Assembly: GCF_037893015.1 (NCBI RefSeq)
Contig: NC_133659.1
Coordinates: forward strand, 9,998,521-10,062,520
Direction of reading: 5' to 3'
Origin: Macrotis lagotis
Lineage: Eukaryota; Chordata; Mammalia; Peramelemorphia; Peramelidae
DNA length: 64,000 nt
Of the stretch, positions 34,156 through 45,805 are shown in pieces. The translations under genes and the position numbers were made by a program. The stretch's first letter is position 1. Each line of letters opens with the position of its first letter. Under the pieces are notes generated by a model, which worked only from the letters and a program-made list of their open reading frames with translations, was not told where the DNA came from and ran no database searches.

Positions 34156-34812
34156 ATAAGGGAATATCACAATATATTTCTTTATTGCCTTAAAACCCGG
34201 GACAAAAAACAAATAAAGTAATACATCAAGAATCAGGTAAAGAGGCATGCTGACCCCACCATGTAGATCATCAACCTAAAAGTTTTTTTTTCCCCAGCAC
34301 GGAGAAAGTTATTCTCTAAACCTGCTAGACAAGCAAAGGTTGACCAAGTACCCTTGAGATATGCTTCTTCCTCCTCTTGAACTCCAAGTAAGAATGACCT
34401 AGTGCCAACCTCCTTTACTCACTCAAAGAAGACCCAACTTTTCCTTGAGCTGCCACTCCTCTGTGCCTTCTGATTTTATTTCTTGGGACAATATTAATAT
34501 CAATATTCAACCAATAACCATTGACTAAGCATTTACTAGAAACCAAGCCCTGTGCCTGTTTGCTTCTAATCATGGGACCTGATCCCAGATGAATGTAATA
34601 ACAAGGAAATTATGAGGCAGAAAGCACTTCAAAAATCTTAAAGCTTTATACAATTATGAGCTATTAATAATGAAGATGAAAAAAGGAAGAAATGAAAGAC
34701 TTCAGGAAAACAATTAAAAATTAATTTTATGTCTATATAAACCACATGCAAATTTTATATACATTCATTATTATTTCATTCACTGCCTGTAGTATCCAGT
34801 AAAATATACTTA

Positions 34813-34850
<38 letters not shown>

Positions 34851-35434
34851 CACAAGGTGAGGAAAACAGGACAGGGATTAATTTGTCCTCACTGAATCAG
34901 TTAGTTTTTCCCTAATTTCTTTCTTCTCCGTATACCTGCTGATCTTAATTTGGGGCATTATTTTTCTCCTGGAATGTAACTATTCATTGATTATTAATGT
35001 ATCTTGCACAACTGTTTCTAGAACACCATGACTATTTAATAATAGTATAAATGTTAAAAAGAAAACTAGTGTATACTTGTTCTGTGATTAATGTCATAGT
35101 CTCTTTTCTATGGGGTGGGTGAGAATCATAGTGAAAGGTCAGCATGGACAAAAGATCAGCGGGTGACTAATGTTGGGGCTAACATGGTTCAAGAAGCAAA
35201 GGATTAACTTGGAAGACAACACAAAATATCTAATGGGCAAGAATGAGGTGAGAAGACAATATTGAGAACAAAAGGTCCAAACCCAAGGAAGAAAGGTCAT
35301 CAGAATAATTTGGAAGGAGGAACAAGATGATTTAAAAATAAATATTTGTTTCACAAAAACAAATCAGCTCCTGTTATAACATTGTATGATACCTACATGC
35401 CAATATTCACATTTCTGACCCCCTCACAGCCACT
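34156..35434. other. Unique AT-rich sequence
   Basis: No gene or named repeat apart from the TA run at 34814-34849. Confidence 0.5.
34814..34849 (+). repeat. (TA)n microsatellite
   Basis: Eighteen TA units. Confidence 0.95.
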
Positions 35435-35440
35435 AAGCAG

Positions 35441-35880
35441 TGTGGGTACACAGGCTATTCTAACAGCCATGACACAAATCATCTCCAAGTAAACCGCCAC
35501 CTGGACAGTCTCAGGAGCTGGCTTGCCACCCTGAGAGATAAGGTGAGCTGGAGTCCTTGGGAGCCAGAGTCCTTAGGAGCTGGACATTCCGCCCCACTGA
35601 CCAAGGGCACTAGACACAGCTGTGCCTTATCATCTCCTCCCTAACGTACCCTCCTATCCTGTAATGCAAGAAGCTACATGTACACATTGCTTGCACCTCC
35701 CAAAAAATTACCTCATTATTCTTTGTTCTACCCCGGAAGACCTAACAGTATATATGTAATAGCTAAGCAATAATAAAATTGAGCTGGAGGCATAAGGCAG
35801 TAGTGGCTTGACTCCTTATTCTCAGCTCCCCTCCTGGAGGGAGGTCGCTGCTGTGGGCCCCAAGGAAGCAAGCCACAACA
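35441..35880 (+). mobile_element. Solo LTR of an endogenous retrovirus
   Basis: 440 bp bounded by TG...CA (TGTGGG at the start, CCACAACA at the end) and by an exact 6-bp direct repeat AAGCAG at 35435-35440 and 35881-35886. Inside are a TATATA box-like site at about 35749, AATAAA at 35772-35777 and a GC-rich end after the polyadenylation signal. Nothing viral flanks it. A 6-bp duplication is usual for class II (beta-like) elements; that assignment is inference. Confidence 0.7.
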
Positions 35881-35886
35881 AAGCAG

Positions 35887-36008
35887 AAGGCAAGAAAGCA
35901 GTGGGCTTATACAACCATTAAATTTCAGGTTTTATAGATTGATTCCTAAGATACACTCTCTCATCTCTTCTTTTCAGTTCACTCATCTGCAAAATCTGGA
36001 CATTATTT
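35887..36008. other. Unique sequence
   Basis: No feature recognised. Confidence 0.5.
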
Positions 36009-36009
36009 C

Positions 36010-36345
36010 CAGGGCCTATGGTAGAGTGGAAATAACACTAGATTTAAAGACAACCTGGGTTTCAATCTAATCACTGACACTTCAATCAATCAATTCACAC
36101 GTCTTGTACCTACTATGAGTCAGACACTGTGTTAAGTGCTGGGGATAACAAAAGAGATTAAAAACCAGTCCTGGCTTTCAAGGAGCTCACAATCTACTGA
36201 GGTAAGTAACATGCAAACAAATGCTTGACCTTGGGCAAGTCACTTAAATATCTTCTGGTCCTCAGGTGTCTCCTCTGTAAAATAAGGGATATAGATGAGT
36301 TGGTCTCTGATGTTTCTTTCAGCTCTAGATTCTATGATACCTTAC
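36010..36345 (+). mobile_element. MIR interrupted by an L2 fragment
   Basis: CCTATGGTAGAGTGGAAATAAC and CCTGGGTTTCAATCTAATCAC precede the insert; CTTGACCTTGGGCAAGTCAC and CTCTGTAAAATAAGGGATATAG follow it. Confidence 0.75.
36082..36225 (-). mobile_element. L2 3' end nested in MIR
   Basis: TACCTACTATGAGTCAGACAC, GTTAAGTGCTGGGGATAAC, TTTCAAGGAGCTCACAATC: antisense L2 3' end between the two halves of the MIR. Confidence 0.8.
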
Positions 36346-38220
36346 CTAAGTTCAAATCCCCACTCTTCTGTTTATAACTTACATTTTGTTAGGCCACTCT
36401 GGACCTGTTTCCTTGTCTGAAAAATTCCTAGATCCTCTCTAGGGCCTCTTTTATCTCCAAATCCCTAATTGATCCTATGATGTCTCCTGTGATAATATAA
36501 CATATTATTGAGCATGTACAGGAGTTTGTTTTTGTTCTTTGAAAATGGGTTTTCCTATATCACCCAGGATAGAGGTTCAAGAGTCCATTCCATTATTGAC
36601 AAGTACAGAAGCTTTGACCTGCTCCATTTCCCCAAAAGGTAGCAAGCAGCTTCAGAGAATCAGCAAAGGCTTCATGTAGGAGAAAAGGAGAGAAGACTTT
36701 TTTAATTTATCATCTCTATTTAGAGTTAAAGAGCTTAGGGTTATATCCAGTCTCATAAATTAGTAATGATATTCAAATCTAAATCAATACAAACTCCAGA
36801 TCTAGCACCCCATTCTCTACACTGGACTGTTCTATATATCATAAAGATATTCCAGAAATCAGCTAAGTGAAAGAAAATCAATGTTTTAGAAACTTGGATG
36901 GAACAATATGTAAATATAGAGGAAGCTGGTTATCACTTAGCCTCTTTGATGGTGTGAGTGATGGCTGAATTCTTGTCTATAACATTAAACAATTTAAATG
37001 GAACTTTTGAAGCTGGTTAAATTAAATGGTTTAATGACAAAATGTTTGGAGTTAACCAACTGAGAAAAACTGTGGGGAGCAGCTGTAATCAAGTTGGATT
37101 TAAGCAAATCTGATACACATTTATGGAATAATAGACTTGATGATCAGCTAATCTGAGAAAACTCTGTCCAGCTGCATGTTTATTAAGAAGAAGAAGGAAC
37201 AAGGACAAGAGGCAATCTAAGGAAATGTGCATAAGACTTCAAGCATCGCCACTGACTGAGTACGTAAGAGTATTTGTTACTCTACTCCTTGCATCTACAA
37301 AGGAAAAGAATGATAGGAAGAAAACAGGATTGCATATGTTCCAGTATGCACTCTACAAACAGAGGGTGAGGATAAATAGGGTAATAAGCACACAGGAGTT
37401 TGAGATCCTGGGGGAGAAAGAGATGATGCTATACATATCCCAGGCAGAAGATTATTATCTCTATTTATTTGAACACCATATGATCAAATTTCAGAAAGTA
37501 TAGAGCCACAAGGATTCTTAAAGGAAAATAGGCACCACAGTCCATCAGACTACCAAATAATCCCTTTTCCTAATCATCCATTCATGAACCCCAACTGTAC
37601 TACTGTTTTATACATGGAACCAAACAGTTATTTGAGTCGTTCAGTCAGTCTCAAGATAGTTCCTGTGTCTTCATCTGTTTTTATCCGGTGATCACAAATG
37701 ATCACACACTTGTTGGTATTTAATGTACTTTTTATCATTATTTGATTTGATAGAGTCAATTTGGGCTTATTATATTAAATGGGTTGATGAGGGAATTTCC
37801 CAGAAATTATAGATTAAATGCCTATTTTCTATGGGGCTAAACCCCAAGACCATTAATATGGGGTGAGGAAATCTTTTTATGATTTGATTTTTTTTAATTT
37901 CACATTATCAGAGAAATGGGAATATAAAGAGCACTAAAGGAAATATTAAATAAAAGATATATCATGAAAAAATAGAAAGAAGTAAATTTATATTTGAGGG
38001 ATGAAAAAATTCTTTATTCTCCTAATGGTAGTTGGTATGATAATTCACAGGAACTTCTCTTTGGTTGGCACAGAAGAAGGTGGGCAGAAATCAAGAGGAG
38101 AACTGGATGAGAGCTTTTGATTTCTTCCCTGCCTTTGGTATTATCAGAAAAGGAGAGTAGAACATTTGGAGGCAGATCACAGAAGGGGAGAGTAGGAGTT
38201 GGTGCAGATCAATAGAAAAG
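36346..38220. other. Unique AT-rich sequence
   Basis: 36355-36480 has a MIR-like patch. 36880-37200 is unique and AT-rich with TTAAAT/TAATCAA-type words and could be conserved regulatory DNA. A 92-codon plus-strand frame at 37225-37503 has no recognisable domain and no supporting signals. Confidence 0.45.
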
Positions 38221-38224
38221 GAAT

Positions 38225-38630
38225 GCTATTTTAGCATGTCAATCAACATGTATTAGGCACTTATTCTATGTCAGACACTGTGATAAGTACTGGGGAGTCC
38301 CTATCTACAGAAGCTTGCAAGCTAACAGGGAAGACAACAATTATGTAAATTGCTATATTCAATATACATAGAGTAGATTGAAGGTAACCCAAGAGGAGAA
38401 GACATGAGCATTTGAAGATGCCAGGAAATATCTGCAATAGAAGTCCTGGAGGAAGTTAAGGCTCGAAGGAAGTGGAGGTAAAAAGGAGGAATATTCTAGG
38501 CATGGGCAACAGCTGGCACAAGAGAATCAAGATGCATGATTAAACAGCAATGACACTGGTATGGCCGGATGGCTATGGATGAATAAAATGTTAGAGGAAC
38601 AGCATATCAATCCATCTGCTTGGGATATCA
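38225..38630 (-). mobile_element. L2 3' half
   Basis: TATTAGGCACTTATTCTATG, TCAGACACTGTGATAAGTAC, GAAGCTTGCAAGCTAACAGG, GAATATTCTAGGCATGGGC, AACAGCTGGCACAAG. Confidence 0.75.
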
Positions 38631-38634
38631 ATCA

Positions 38635-39070
38635 TAGAAAAAACATGATTAAACTTTTAATATCCTTCAAAATAGTGAACCCAGTTCTGGCACATACTTC
38701 CTAAGGAGAAGCAAAAAGAGAAATAAAGAACAACTTCGTAACAAAATATTTCTAGCAACATTCTTTATGGAAGCAAAGACCAAAAAAAAAGGAAGATTCT
38801 ATTGACTTGAGATAAACTGAAGATACTATAGTATTGAATATAATAAAACATTATTTGGCAATAAGAATTAATGAATATGAAACAGTCATAAAAATGTGGG
38901 GAAGGTCTTTATGAACTGATAGAGAGTAAAATAGACAAAAATAGGAGAATGATATACACAATTATAAATATTAATAGTAAGAATTCTGAATAACTAAAAG
39001 AAAGTAATTGAATTATTGAAAAAACGAATGAATTTTAGTTACCTAGTCCAAAACCATGATTTTTAGCTTT
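38635..39070 (+). mobile_element. Old L1 3' end fragment
   Basis: AAATATTTCTAGCAACATTC, TTATGGAAGCAAAGACC, AACATTATTTGGCAATAAG, TTTATGAACTGATAGAGAG, AAAATAGGAGAATGATATACAC. Highly diverged. Confidence 0.65.
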
Positions 39071-39144
39071 TTTGGAATCTTTTGACATATTCTAAACCTT
39101 TCTCCAACCCATCATTCTTATTCTATATGAAAATATTTAAAATG

Positions 39145-39293
39145 GGGCAGTTAGGTGGCATAGTGGATAAAGCACTGGCCCGGGAGTCAGGAGTACCTGG
39201 GTTCAAATCCGGCTTCAGACACTTAATAATTACCTAGCTGTGTGGCCTTGAACAAGCCACTTAACCCTGTTTGCCTTGCAAAAATGTAAAAGA
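39145..39293 (+). mobile_element. Marsupial tRNA-derived SINE
   Basis: GGGCAGTTAGGTGGCATAG, GGTTCAAATCCGG, TTAATAATTACCTAGCTG. Exact 15-bp target-site duplication AAAATATTTAAAATG at 39130-39144 and 39294-39308. Confidence 0.95.
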
Positions 39294-39309
39294 AAAATAT
39301 TTAAAATGT

Positions 39310-40084
39310 ATTTCTTATATTCAAAACACTGCACATGGAAGGAGACGGTAGCTTAAGAATTCTTATCTAGCTTGTCATTTTCTTTCACTTTATGGGGAAG
39401 TTTAATCCATTGACATTTATTTTTATTAAGGTAAAAAAAATTGGCTTTCATTTTCCCTCCTCTTAATTCTTTTGTTTTGTTTTTTTTTTTACTCCTTTAC
39501 CTTTCAAAGCCAGAACTTTAATCTACAAATTAATTTTGTTTATATGGATTTGATCCAAACAGCTTCCTAAAACACCTTTATCCTTTCAATATTCCTGTCT
39601 TAGCACATATGCCTTTAGTTTCCTTAAATTATCATCCTTTCTTTTTATTTTGGTGCTTGCTTTTCTCTTTAACCTTTTTCCTCTCCTGTCCCAGGTAAGA
39701 ATGGCATTCAGAAGCCTAATTGTCTCCCCAATCCAGCCCACCAAATTTCACATTGAGTAATATCCCTTTATGATACTGATTTCTGAGGAAGATCATCTAT
39801 TTTATCTTTCTTCTTCTAGACAGCTTTGGAATCTAGATACCTATTTATAATCTATACTCATTCATTTTCTCTTATTCTTTCTATTTCCCTGACCCAAAAC
39901 AGGGTTTTTAAGAGTCAAAAGCTTTGCTCTTTTCTCTGTCTCATTCACCTATTAGTGTTATTATAGACCCTACCTAACTCTTCCATCACTATTTTTTTGT
40001 TCTTTTGTTTGGTTTGATATGGTTTGTTTATAGTGAAGTTATCTTTCCATAAGATTCATTTTTTAAAATGTCAATTCACTGTTT
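39310..40084. other. Unique T-rich sequence
   Basis: No gene; pyrimidine-rich, possibly a very old L1 3' region. Confidence 0.4.
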
Positions 40085-40370
40085 CACAGAATCAAATTTT
40101 AGAAGTAGAAGGAACCTTAATAACCTTCTAGTCTAACTCTTGCCCAAAAGGATTCCTCCAATAACTTTCACCAGAGGGTTAGTCCAGGTTCTGTTTAAAG
40201 ACAACCCAGGATGAGGAACTTACTACTTCTCAAAAACCAGTTCACTACTGAGTAACTCTCATTTTTTAGGAAGTCTTTTTCTGTCTGAAGTTAGATCCTA
40301 AATTTCCTTCTTTGCTTCTCCCACCTATTGCTCCCAGTTTTTGTTTGTTTTTTTCCTTCTGTGCCCCCAA
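40085..40370 (-). mobile_element. L3/CR1 3' region
   Basis: GAACTTACTACTTCTCAAAA, TTTAGGAAGTCTTTTTCTG, TCTGAAGTTAGATCCTAAA, CCACCTATTGCTCCCAG: antisense order of the L3/CR1 3' end. Confidence 0.7.
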
Positions 40371-40384
40371 AAGATTAAGTCATT

Positions 40385-41050
40385 GGGTTATAGCTTTAGA
40401 GTTAGAAGGGACCTAGAGATTATCAAGTTTCACTTCCTGGTTTTTAAGATGATTCATCTTAGGGTTTGGCAGTAGCATAGTGGGATTTGACCCCAAGTTC
40501 TTATCCATGTGATGACTCTGAATATCAGAAAACAGTGACCATATCAATCCTGTGCTCAAGCATCTGCAGGTCCCTGCATCTAACATGGGGCAAAGACCTG
40601 AGTTTGCATTGACATATGGGACTCTCAGGTGAGAAAATACCCTCTTCCAAAGCAGAAAAATAATCTACTAGCTAACAATGATAAGATGCTCTAAAATTTG
40701 CAAAGTTTTCTTTACAAATATCTCATCTTATCCCACCAGCAGACTTGTGATAAATTATAATAATATGTCCACTTTACAGATGAGGAAACTGAGGCAGAGA
40801 TTAAATGATTTGGTCATGGTCTCATGGCTAAGTGTCTGAGACTAGATTTGACTTCCTGACTTCAGGCCTAGTGATCTCTCTACTGAGCCAACTTCTCTAC
40901 AACTTAGTCTTAAAGGATTTCTTAGAGCACTGAGAAAGTAAGTGACTCACTCAGGGTCACAAAGTTTCTATATACCCTGACATACTTTGAGATGAGATCT
41001 CCTGGATCCAAGATCAGCTCTTTAGCCATTACACCTCACTGCCCTTAGTA
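40385..41050 (-). mobile_element. Cluster of three MIR/THER fragments
   Basis: 40390-40510 (AGCTTTAGAGTTAGAAGGGA), 40765-40925 (GATGAGGAAACTGAGGCAGAG, TACTGAGCCAACTTC) and 40926-41050 (GTAAGTGACTCACTCAGGGTC, GCCATTACACCTCACTG) are successive antisense MIR-type pieces. Confidence 0.65.
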
Positions 41051-42319
41051 TGGAATGCCTTTCATATAAGAACTCCAGAGCAATTTAATATGACCCCTCT
41101 TCTTATATAATCCTGTCTATCAAATTCTAGGATCCTAGAAATGTCAATTTGAAGATGGAAGTGTTGCAAGAATTTTCAGAGTTCTTTCAAACCATGTATA
41201 AATAAGTTAGTACAAGCTACAGACTGGAAGGTACACTCCAATTGTTACTCAAGAGAGTAACAAATTTCATCAGACTGGTGTGTCTCTGAGTTGCCCCAAT
41301 ATCATACATACATACAGTCTCTCCTCCAGTTGCCCCAATATCATACATACAGTCTCTCCTACAAGACCTCTCACATTTGGATAAGATTATGTCAGTCAGG
41401 CAGACTTACAAAGTAGTTTGGGGAAAGATCTGGAAAGAAAAAGAAACATTTTTAAGAAGAAAAAGGATGCTTAAGCAGCTACAGAAGTCATTAGCATAGC
41501 CATTTGAACCAAACCAAAAAAAGAGAGCATTTATCAGTTAACTTATTAACATTTATTAAGCTCCCATTCAGTGTCTTATTACATAGGATAAAGAAAAATG
41601 TGAGAGTTTCTGGAAACTAGAGAGTCTTCTGAGTTTTCCTTTGAAATCTTAAAGTGATAGGGGGAAAAGAGATACTGCAGAAGACTTTCTATTCCCTTTC
41701 AACTAGAGGGATCTCAAAGTCCATCCAATCCAATCCTTTCATTTTACTGATGATAAAATTGAAACCTATGCAGATGGAGATGCCAAGGTCACAAAGAGAT
41801 TTATTTGCACATCTGTGTATCAGAACAAATCATCCCTTTGGGGCCCAAAATGGACTCTCTCCTTTCCTCTCCCTCTTATAATCATGAGTTTCCTAGAAAT
41901 CTCAGCTTCAGTGTTTCTTCTCTTCTATGAAGCCCTCTATGTCTCTACATTGTCATGGTTTAGGGGTTTCCCCCTTCTCAGATCATTTTTGTACTTACTT
42001 ATTTGAGCACAAGTTTGTACCCCAGTAGACTGCCCTTGAAACAGGGATGATTGCATTGTTGGATCATAAGAAATGTCTGTGCAGTTGAATATTTTTATAT
42101 GTTCATATGGAAAAGGAGATAATGGGCTTATCTAGAGGATATTAAAGTTTAAAGCTATAAATATATATATAAAGGAAAAATGGATGACATATGCTGTTAA
42201 AGAAAGCTGCCAAAGAAAAATTGTACCTCTGAAACCTTATATTAACAAAAAAAGATTACATTTTGAAGAAATCCAAGTAGCCTCATACAGACTGCAAGAC
42301 TGGGATTTAAAATTCCTAA
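41051..42319. other. Mostly unique sequence
   Basis: 41700-41800 has a MIR-like patch and 41880-42060 weakly resembles an L2 3' end. No gene. Confidence 0.4.
41288..41361 (+). repeat. Two-copy tandem duplication
   Basis: A unit of about 36-39 bp beginning AGTTGCCCCAATATCATACA occurs twice in a row; the copies differ mainly by one CATA. Confidence 0.9.
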
Positions 42320-42560
42320 TATAGTATATTGTTCAGTTGTGTCTGATTCTCAGTAACACCATTTGGAACTTTCTTGTCAAAGACATTGGAGTGGTTTGCA
42401 TTTCCTTCTTCAAATCATTTTACAGATGAGGAAACTGAGACAAACTGGAGTGACTTGCCCAGGGTCAGCTAGCTAGTATGTATCTGAGGTCATATTTTAA
42501 CTCAGGACCTCCTGACTCCAGGATCAGTATTCTATCTGTTGAACCACCTAGCTGTCCCAG
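42320..42560 (-). mobile_element. MAR1-like CORE-SINE
   Basis: TTGTTCAGTTGTGTCTGATTC, CTTTCTTGTCAAAGACATTGG, AGTGGTTTGCATTTCCTTC, GATGAGGAAACTGAGACAAAC, GAACCACCTAGCTGTCCC. Confidence 0.85.
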
Positions 42561-43494
42561 TGCCTAGGCACATGAGGTGGGAAATACTAAAGGGAAGTCT
42601 TATGTGTGCTTCATCCCCAGTTACAAATGTGGATTTCACAAGTGGAATGCAGTAGGTGTATATTTTTAGATAGTAAAAATGTTCTATTATCCAACTAAGG
42701 GAAATTGATGTTCAGAATGAAACTGAGCTCAGTTACCTGATGAGCTTCCAATTTAGGGATCCAAAGAGATCCATTGTCTCTAGCATTAGTTATTTATTAT
42801 TACTCTGGAAGTTAAAGATGTTTAATTAAAATGCGTAAGCTGAGTTCTTAAGAGTTATTGATTGACTTGCTAGTTCAGCATTTTGGAGGAAAAGAAATTT
42901 ACAGTTCAATGAGGCAATAAAATCTCAGCATGAACCATAGGTTTCCTGCTACTTTCTGCTCAGAGACAACTGGCTAAGCCTCAGAAGCTTAATAGAACTG
43001 CACATTGTGAGAGAGTCCATGGTTTTAAAAATGAATCTGGCTTTTAAAGAAATAGGAGCATGAGCAAAGATTGGGATAGTAATTGAATATAGAGTCCACA
43101 ATTTTCTTTTCCACACCCCCTCCATTCCATCATCCTAATTAAAAGACCTGAAGTCCGGAATTTGTCATCATTGGACTTCTTTAAGTGGAAACTGGAAACC
43201 CTCTCTAGAATGTTGGGTGAAAGCATAAGTTGTAAGGACAAATATATATATAGAAAGACATAGATAGGAAATGATATAGGCAATGAGAGATTCTGTTAGT
43301 AGAAGGAATATTCATCTCAGGACATCAAAGATCTCCTGTGGTATTTGAGTAACTTCTGTCATCTGAAAAAAAATTTCATTTATGTGCATATATAAAAGTA
43401 TATATGCATACACATGTACATGTATGTATGAGACAAGGGATCTCTACCTATTATTTCTATGAAGTCTGTTAGATAAATGGATACTATTACATAT
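42561..43494. other. Unique sequence
   Basis: 42780-43000 is AT-rich unique DNA (TTTAATTAAAATGCG) without recognised repeat; 43375-43430 has TATG-type low complexity. No gene. Confidence 0.45.
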
Positions 43495-43730
43495 TTGTTG
43501 TTTGGTTGTTGTTAGTTGTGTTCAACTATGCAAGACCCTGTTTAAGATTTTTCTTGGCAGAAATACTAAAATAAGTTGGCATTTCCTTATCCAGCTCATT
43601 TTTACAGATGAGGAAATTGAGTCAAACAGGGTAAACTGTCTTGCCTAGGATCACACAACTAGTAAATGTCTCAACTTAGGTCTCCCTGACTCCAGGCCTA
43701 GAGCTTTCTCTGCTGCATGACCAAGCTCCC
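43495..43730 (-). mobile_element. MAR1-like CORE-SINE
   Basis: GTTGTTAGTTGTGTTCAACTA, TTTCTTGGCAGAAATACT, GATGAGGAAATTGAGTCAAAC, CCTAGGATCACACAACTAG, CTCCCTGACTCCAGGCCTAG. Confidence 0.8.
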
Positions 43731-43746
43731 CAAAATTATTATATGT

Positions 43747-43748
<2 letters not shown>

Positions 43749-43815
<67 letters not shown>

Positions 43816-43832
43816 GAGAGAGAGAGAGGGGC
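43749..43832 (+). repeat. (TA)n(GA)n compound microsatellite
   Basis: About 14 TA units switch directly to about 26 GA units with one GGGG interruption. Confidence 0.95.
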
Positions 43833-44160
43833 AGGCTTCTTAGGACTTTGTATCTCTAGTATTCAATACAGTACTTTTGCTGGATAAACATAATATGTTT
43901 ATTAAATTTATATTCACAAATGTTATATATAGACAACACACCCATATACGCATACATATTCTTTTTCAAATGAATATTTTGCTTACAGGTCAGGAGAGAA
44001 GGAGAAAAGAGGACTTGAGAGGAGAGGGGAGGGAAGAGGATCTCTACTTACTATTCCTAAAAACTCTGTTAAATAAGTATTATTATAATTTGAGGAAAGG
44101 TCACTTAGAAAATAAATCATTCTGAGAGACCCGTGGTTCCAGAGAAGGGTTGAGAAAATT

Positions 44161-44182
44161 CACACACACACACACACACACA
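44161..44182 (+). repeat. (CA)n microsatellite
   Basis: Eleven CA units. Confidence 0.95.
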
Positions 44183-45420
44183 ACCTATTCATTGCAGAGG
44201 TGGAGGACTATGAATAGGGAGTAGTATCTATACAATGAGATAGTCAAATAGTTTGGTTTTGCTGAACTGATTTTTTTCTATTTCTATTTATTTTTATCAT
44301 GATGAAGGCATTAATAGAATAGAATGGAGGACCACACTTGCAAATGAATATAATCCAAAATTGCACATCATAAATTGTAAAAAGAAAGTAAAAGAAAAGA
44401 CAACAAAGTTCTTTTGTTTTTGGTGAAGACTTTGAGACCTGCTTCTTTTCAATGGTCTCTTCTTTCTTTTTCTTGAAATTCTATTTCTATGTCTCTGGAC
44501 TCTTTCATGGCTTCCCTGCTAAAGCAGTCTTCAAAATGTGCTTCTAGTACTGGCTTCTTTTCCATTACTTTTGTCTTTCTAAACAACATGTAACAATAAG
44601 CATTACTTCAGACTTCATATGTTCCACTTATACGTTGCTTTCTTGTTTTTTTTACTTTAATCTCAAAGAAAAAAAGTTTTTCCATTCTTTAATCTGGACA
44701 TTTAAGAAATCTTAATTCAACTGGCAGAATTTTCATTTGCGGTTTAACGTCCATCATTTTAGAATTTTTGATAAGCAAAACTTCCCAGGTTTATCTAGGC
44801 TTAATGGGCAGATTTCTCACAGATCTGGTTTCTCCAATGCTTGCTTAGGCAAGAGCTAAATATTGAGCTTCTGACATCACCTTAAGGTTAAAATTGAAAA
44901 GCAAAATGGTAATTACCAGATAAAAGAGTCAAGCATAAGAAAATGGGTCCAATAGACTTTTTGGGAGCTTGTCAACACTGAAAGGAATCCCTCAACCCTC
45001 CAAAAACCAGGTCCTAAATATGGCATTTCCTCACTGCCTCTCTTAAGTGTTTCTGGACAGGTTTGCACTGAATCCATTACCATTCTATGCCAGCAGTTAT
45101 TTTCTGTAGAAACTGCAGGTGGTTTTAATTTACTCCCAAAAGCACTCAAGAAGAAATTATTTAACTAATATGTGGGAAGAGTACACAAAAATACGAAGGC
45201 ATGAAAATCTACACAATAAACTTAATGGCATCAAAGGGACCAATTTAGTAACATTCAGTGCCCAAAAGCATATAATAACCAGTAACTTTGACTGTCTATT
45301 TCCTGCTCCATAAGTTTTGGGGAGGGGAAGAGGAAAATGAGTTACTGTTGGTTTGCTCTTTGGTGTGACTCTTTCTTGTTTGTAGATTTCTTATTTTCCT
45401 ATTCTATAGTAATAATAGTC
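44183..45420. other. Unique sequence with a possible decayed coding remnant
   Basis: See 44395-44880. Otherwise no feature recognised. Confidence 0.4.
44395..44880 (-). pseudogene. Possible unidentified processed-pseudogene remnant
   Basis: One minus-strand frame stays readable for about 160 codons with five stops, including about 45 clean codons around EKKPVLEAHFEDCFSREAMK and IEIEFQEKERRD. An AATAAA lies about 100 bp downstream in that orientation (near 44300) followed by a short A-rich run. I do not recognise the protein. The stop count is only modestly below chance for AT-rich DNA, so this may be nothing. Confidence 0.2.
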
Positions 45421-45424
45421 ACTA

Positions 45425-45655
45425 ATGTTTATTAAAGTGCTAAGCACTTTACAAATATTGTCTCAGATGATCCTCACAATAGCTCTGGATGGTACGTGCT
45501 ACCATTATCCTCATTTTATAAATAAGGAAACTGAGGCGCCCAGGGGTTCAATGACTTGCCAGGGTCACATAATCACTAAGTGCCTGAGACTGGATTTTCT
45601 CAGGTCTTCCTAACTCCAAGAGTAGCATTCTGTGCACTGGGTCATCTAGCTGCCT
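45425..45655 (-). mobile_element. MIR, nearly full length
   Basis: AGTGCTAAGCACTTTACAAA, GATGATCCTCACAATAGCTC, TCCTCATTTTATAAATAAGG, GACTTGCCAGGGTCACATAA, TGTGCACTGGGTCATCTAGC. Confidence 0.85.
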
Positions 45656-45659
45656 TGTA

Positions 45660-45805
45660 TTTCAGGAACTGGAAAGAAGCTTAAAAGTGAAGCTGTCCAA
45701 CTCCCTTCATCTCAAGGTCATAAGGGTAGCAAATGGCAGAGCCAGGATTAGATTACACATCCTGGATCTTCAAGTTCATCATTCTGTCCACTGTGCCTTG
45801 CTTGC
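45660..45805 (-). mobile_element. MIR fragment
   Basis: AAGGTCATAAGGGTAGCAAAT, GGCAGAGCCAGGATTAGATTA, CTGTCCACTGTGCC. Confidence 0.6.

Noticed and set aside
37225..37503. 92-codon plus-strand frame as a gene
   Set aside because: No family match I can see, no promoter or splice context, and unremarkable for AT-rich desert DNA.
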